From positions 1-64,000 of the forward strand of contig CP064961.1 of NCBI GenBank assembly GCA_016699125.1: a stretch of 64,000 bases of DNA, given 5' to 3'. The position numbers and the translations under genes were made by a program. Numbering within the stretch: position 1 is the first letter of the stretch; each line of letters opens with the position of its first letter. Source of the DNA: a bacterium. Its GTDB lineage: Bacteria > Babelota > Babeliae > Babelales > Vermiphilaceae. Positions 62,781 to 64,000 of the stretch are shown piece by piece. The notes under the pieces are model-generated. The model worked only from the letters and a program-made list of their open reading frames with translations, was not told the origin of the DNA and did no database searches.

Positions 62781-64000
62781 ATGACTGAAAAACATCTTGA
62801 CCTGCTTGTTGTTCAGCATGTATTGACTGATGATCAGAGGAATCAGATAAAGGCTGCGCTGTCAAAAGATATTCAGCTTGATATGTATGATTTTATCATC
62901 AAGCAGGGCTTTGCAACGGCTGAAACGATTGCCCAAGCGTATGCGGCCTATGCGGGTCTTTCGGTTGTACAGTCGATTAATGATGAGATGGCAGATTTAA
63001 CATTGCTTGCCAAAGTTCCTTTGAAGTTTTTGCGTGATAATGTCATTATGCCGATCAAAAAAGATGGGGCAGTGCTTGTGATCACTGCTGATCCGATGAA
63101 CTTTCAGCCGCTTGATGAGTTGAATATGTTGATGGGTGGATCGATTGAGTATGCGGTTGCCACTCCTGCTCTGATCATCGGTAGCATAAATAAATATTAT
63201 CCGTTGGAAGGCACCAAAGAGGTTATTGAGGAGCTTGAAGAAGAAGCAGATGCGACTGAAACGGTAGCGCTTGAAGATCTTGGTGAAAAAGACATTTTGA
63301 CCATGGCAACCGAAGCTCCGATCATCAAGCTGGTTAACCATATTCTTTTTCAGGCGGTCAAACAGGGTGCGTCGGATATTCATATTGAGCCGTTTGAAAA
63401 GGAGATGCGTGTTCGTTATCGCATTGATGGTGTGATGTATGATTCGATGACTCCACCAAAACGAATTCAGGGCGCGCTCGTTTCTCGTATCAAAATTATG
63501 TCGAATTTAAACATTGCCGAAAAACGGATACCACAGGATGGTCGTATTGCCATCAAAGTTGCAGACAAAGCGATTGATCTGCGCGTTTCGATCTTGCCGG
63601 TGGTATATGGTGAACGGATTGTGATGCGTCTGTTGGATAAAAGTAAAACGTTTGGACAGCTTGAAGATCTGAATATGAGTGACCGTGATCTGAAGATCAT
63701 GCTCAAAAATGTGGAGCGGCCGAACGGTATTATTTATGTGACCGGTCCGACCGGTTCGGGTAAAACATCTACCTTATATTCGATTTTGGGAAAACTTAAT
63801 CAACCAGACGTTAACATTATCACCGTTGAAGATCCGGTTGAATATCAGATGTCCGGAATAGGACAGGTACAGGTCAAAGAAAAGGTTGGCATGACCTTTG
63901 CTGCAGCATTGCGCTCCATTTTGCGTCAAGATCCTGATATTGTCATGATCGGTGAAACGCGTGACCAGGAAACCGCTCAGATTGCAATTCAGGCAGCATT
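62781..64000 (+). CDS. Type II secretion / type IV pilus assembly ATPase (GspE/PilB), 5' part
   Basis: The frame is open from the ATG at 62781 (AAGGA upstream) to the right edge, 406 codons without a stop. The N-terminal domain (TEKHLDLLVVQHVLTDDQRN) matches the GspE/PilB T2SSE_N region. It is followed by the ATPase core: HILFQAVKQGASDIHIEPFE, RIPQDGRIAIK, IYVTGPTGSGKTSTLYSIL (Walker A), TVEDPVEYQMSGIGQVQV (Asp box) and RQDPDIVMIGETRD (Walker B). The protein powers pseudopilus or pilus assembly. The C-terminal part and the downstream genes lie outside the window. Confidence 0.92.
   Translation, partial: MTEKHLDLLVVQHVLTDDQRNQIKAALSKDIQLDMYDFIIKQGFATAETIAQAYAAYAGLSVVQSINDEMADLTLLAKVPLKFLRDNVIMPIKKDGAVLVITADPMNFQPLDELNMLMGGSIEYAVATPALIIGSINKYYPLEGTKEVIEELEEEADATETVALEDLGEKDILTMATEAPIIKLVNHILFQAVKQGASDIHIEPFEKEMRVRYRIDGVMYDSMTPPKRIQGALVSRIKIMSNLNIAEKRIPQDGRIAIKVADKAIDLRVSILPVVYGERIVMRLLDKSKTFGQLEDLNMSDRDLKIMLKNVERPNGIIYVTGPTGSGKTSTLYSILGKLNQPDVNIITVEDPVEYQMSGIGQVQVKEKVGMTFAAALRSILRQDPDIVMIGETRDQETAQIAIQAA

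Noticed and set aside
1..64000. tRNA and rRNA genes
   Set aside because: No T-loop (GTTCRANNC) in a plausible cloverleaf context and no rRNA-like conserved stretches were noticed on either strand; a tRNAscan-type search would be decisive.

Overview
The window is an AT-rich bacterial chromosome segment (GC by eye in the mid-30s percent). It has Gram-negative envelope genes (MlaE/MlaF, an MCE-domain MlaD-like protein, a BamD-like lipoprotein candidate, two SurA-like chaperones, type II secretion/pilus proteins) mixed with about 25 short proteins that carry Sec signal peptides and resemble nothing I recognise. This combination fits a host-associated bacterium of the candidate phylum Dependentiae (TM6). 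That assignment is inference, since there is no rRNA or tRNA gene here to confirm it.

Layout. 1-7 kb: the priA tail, oligoribonuclease, a broken and an intact copy of a tandem-duplicated secreted gene, glyA, and a secreted coiled-coil protein. 7-11.6 kb: a secreted small-heat-shock-like protein, two SpoU/TrmH methyltransferases and tgt. 11.5-17.6 kb is decayed or accessory: relics of three IS families (IS1595-, IS630- and ISAs1-like), an exported PP2C phosphatase, and a secreted gene shattered by frameshifts at poly-A runs. 17.6-26.3 kb is mostly housekeeping: ftsL/ftsI, a GspK-like pseudopilin plus MlaD-like pair, bamD-yraN-cdsA, and csp plus a DEAD-box helicase. 26.4-38.5 kb: a pair of related secreted membrane proteins, an ABC exporter, a secreted kinase-fold protein, a secreted protein made of four Cache-like repeats, a Bax-inhibitor-1-like protein and a giant MscS channel. 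38.6-45.5 kb: a secreted alkaline phosphatase, an M3 oligopeptidase, a gene interrupted by an in-frame TGA, and mlaF-mlaE-secG. 45.8-48 kb: a family of small secreted proteins with duplicated promoter and terminator cassettes. 48-54 kb: sufS, a GC-richer tandem repeat with three identical-length small ORFs and a diverged inverted fourth copy, then comF-lspA-pheT. 54-64 kb: secreted hypotheticals, the SurA-like pair, sbcD-glmU, an exported macro-domain protein, and the start of a GspE/PilB ATPase.

The housekeeping genes form short operons with ATGA or similar overlaps (tgt-trmH, pheT-lspA-comF, glmU-sbcD, mlaE-mlaF). The accessory layer is dominated by exported proteins. Several of these have signalling-type folds usually found in the cytoplasm or linked to eukaryotic regulation: PP2C, an APH-like kinase, a macro domain and Hsp20. 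Ten of the unrecognised exported proteins share an unusual signal-peptide end, a small residue followed directly by Met. The most interesting signals are that motif, the secreted signalling enzymes, the 229-bp tandem repeat, and several secreted genes caught in the act of breaking.
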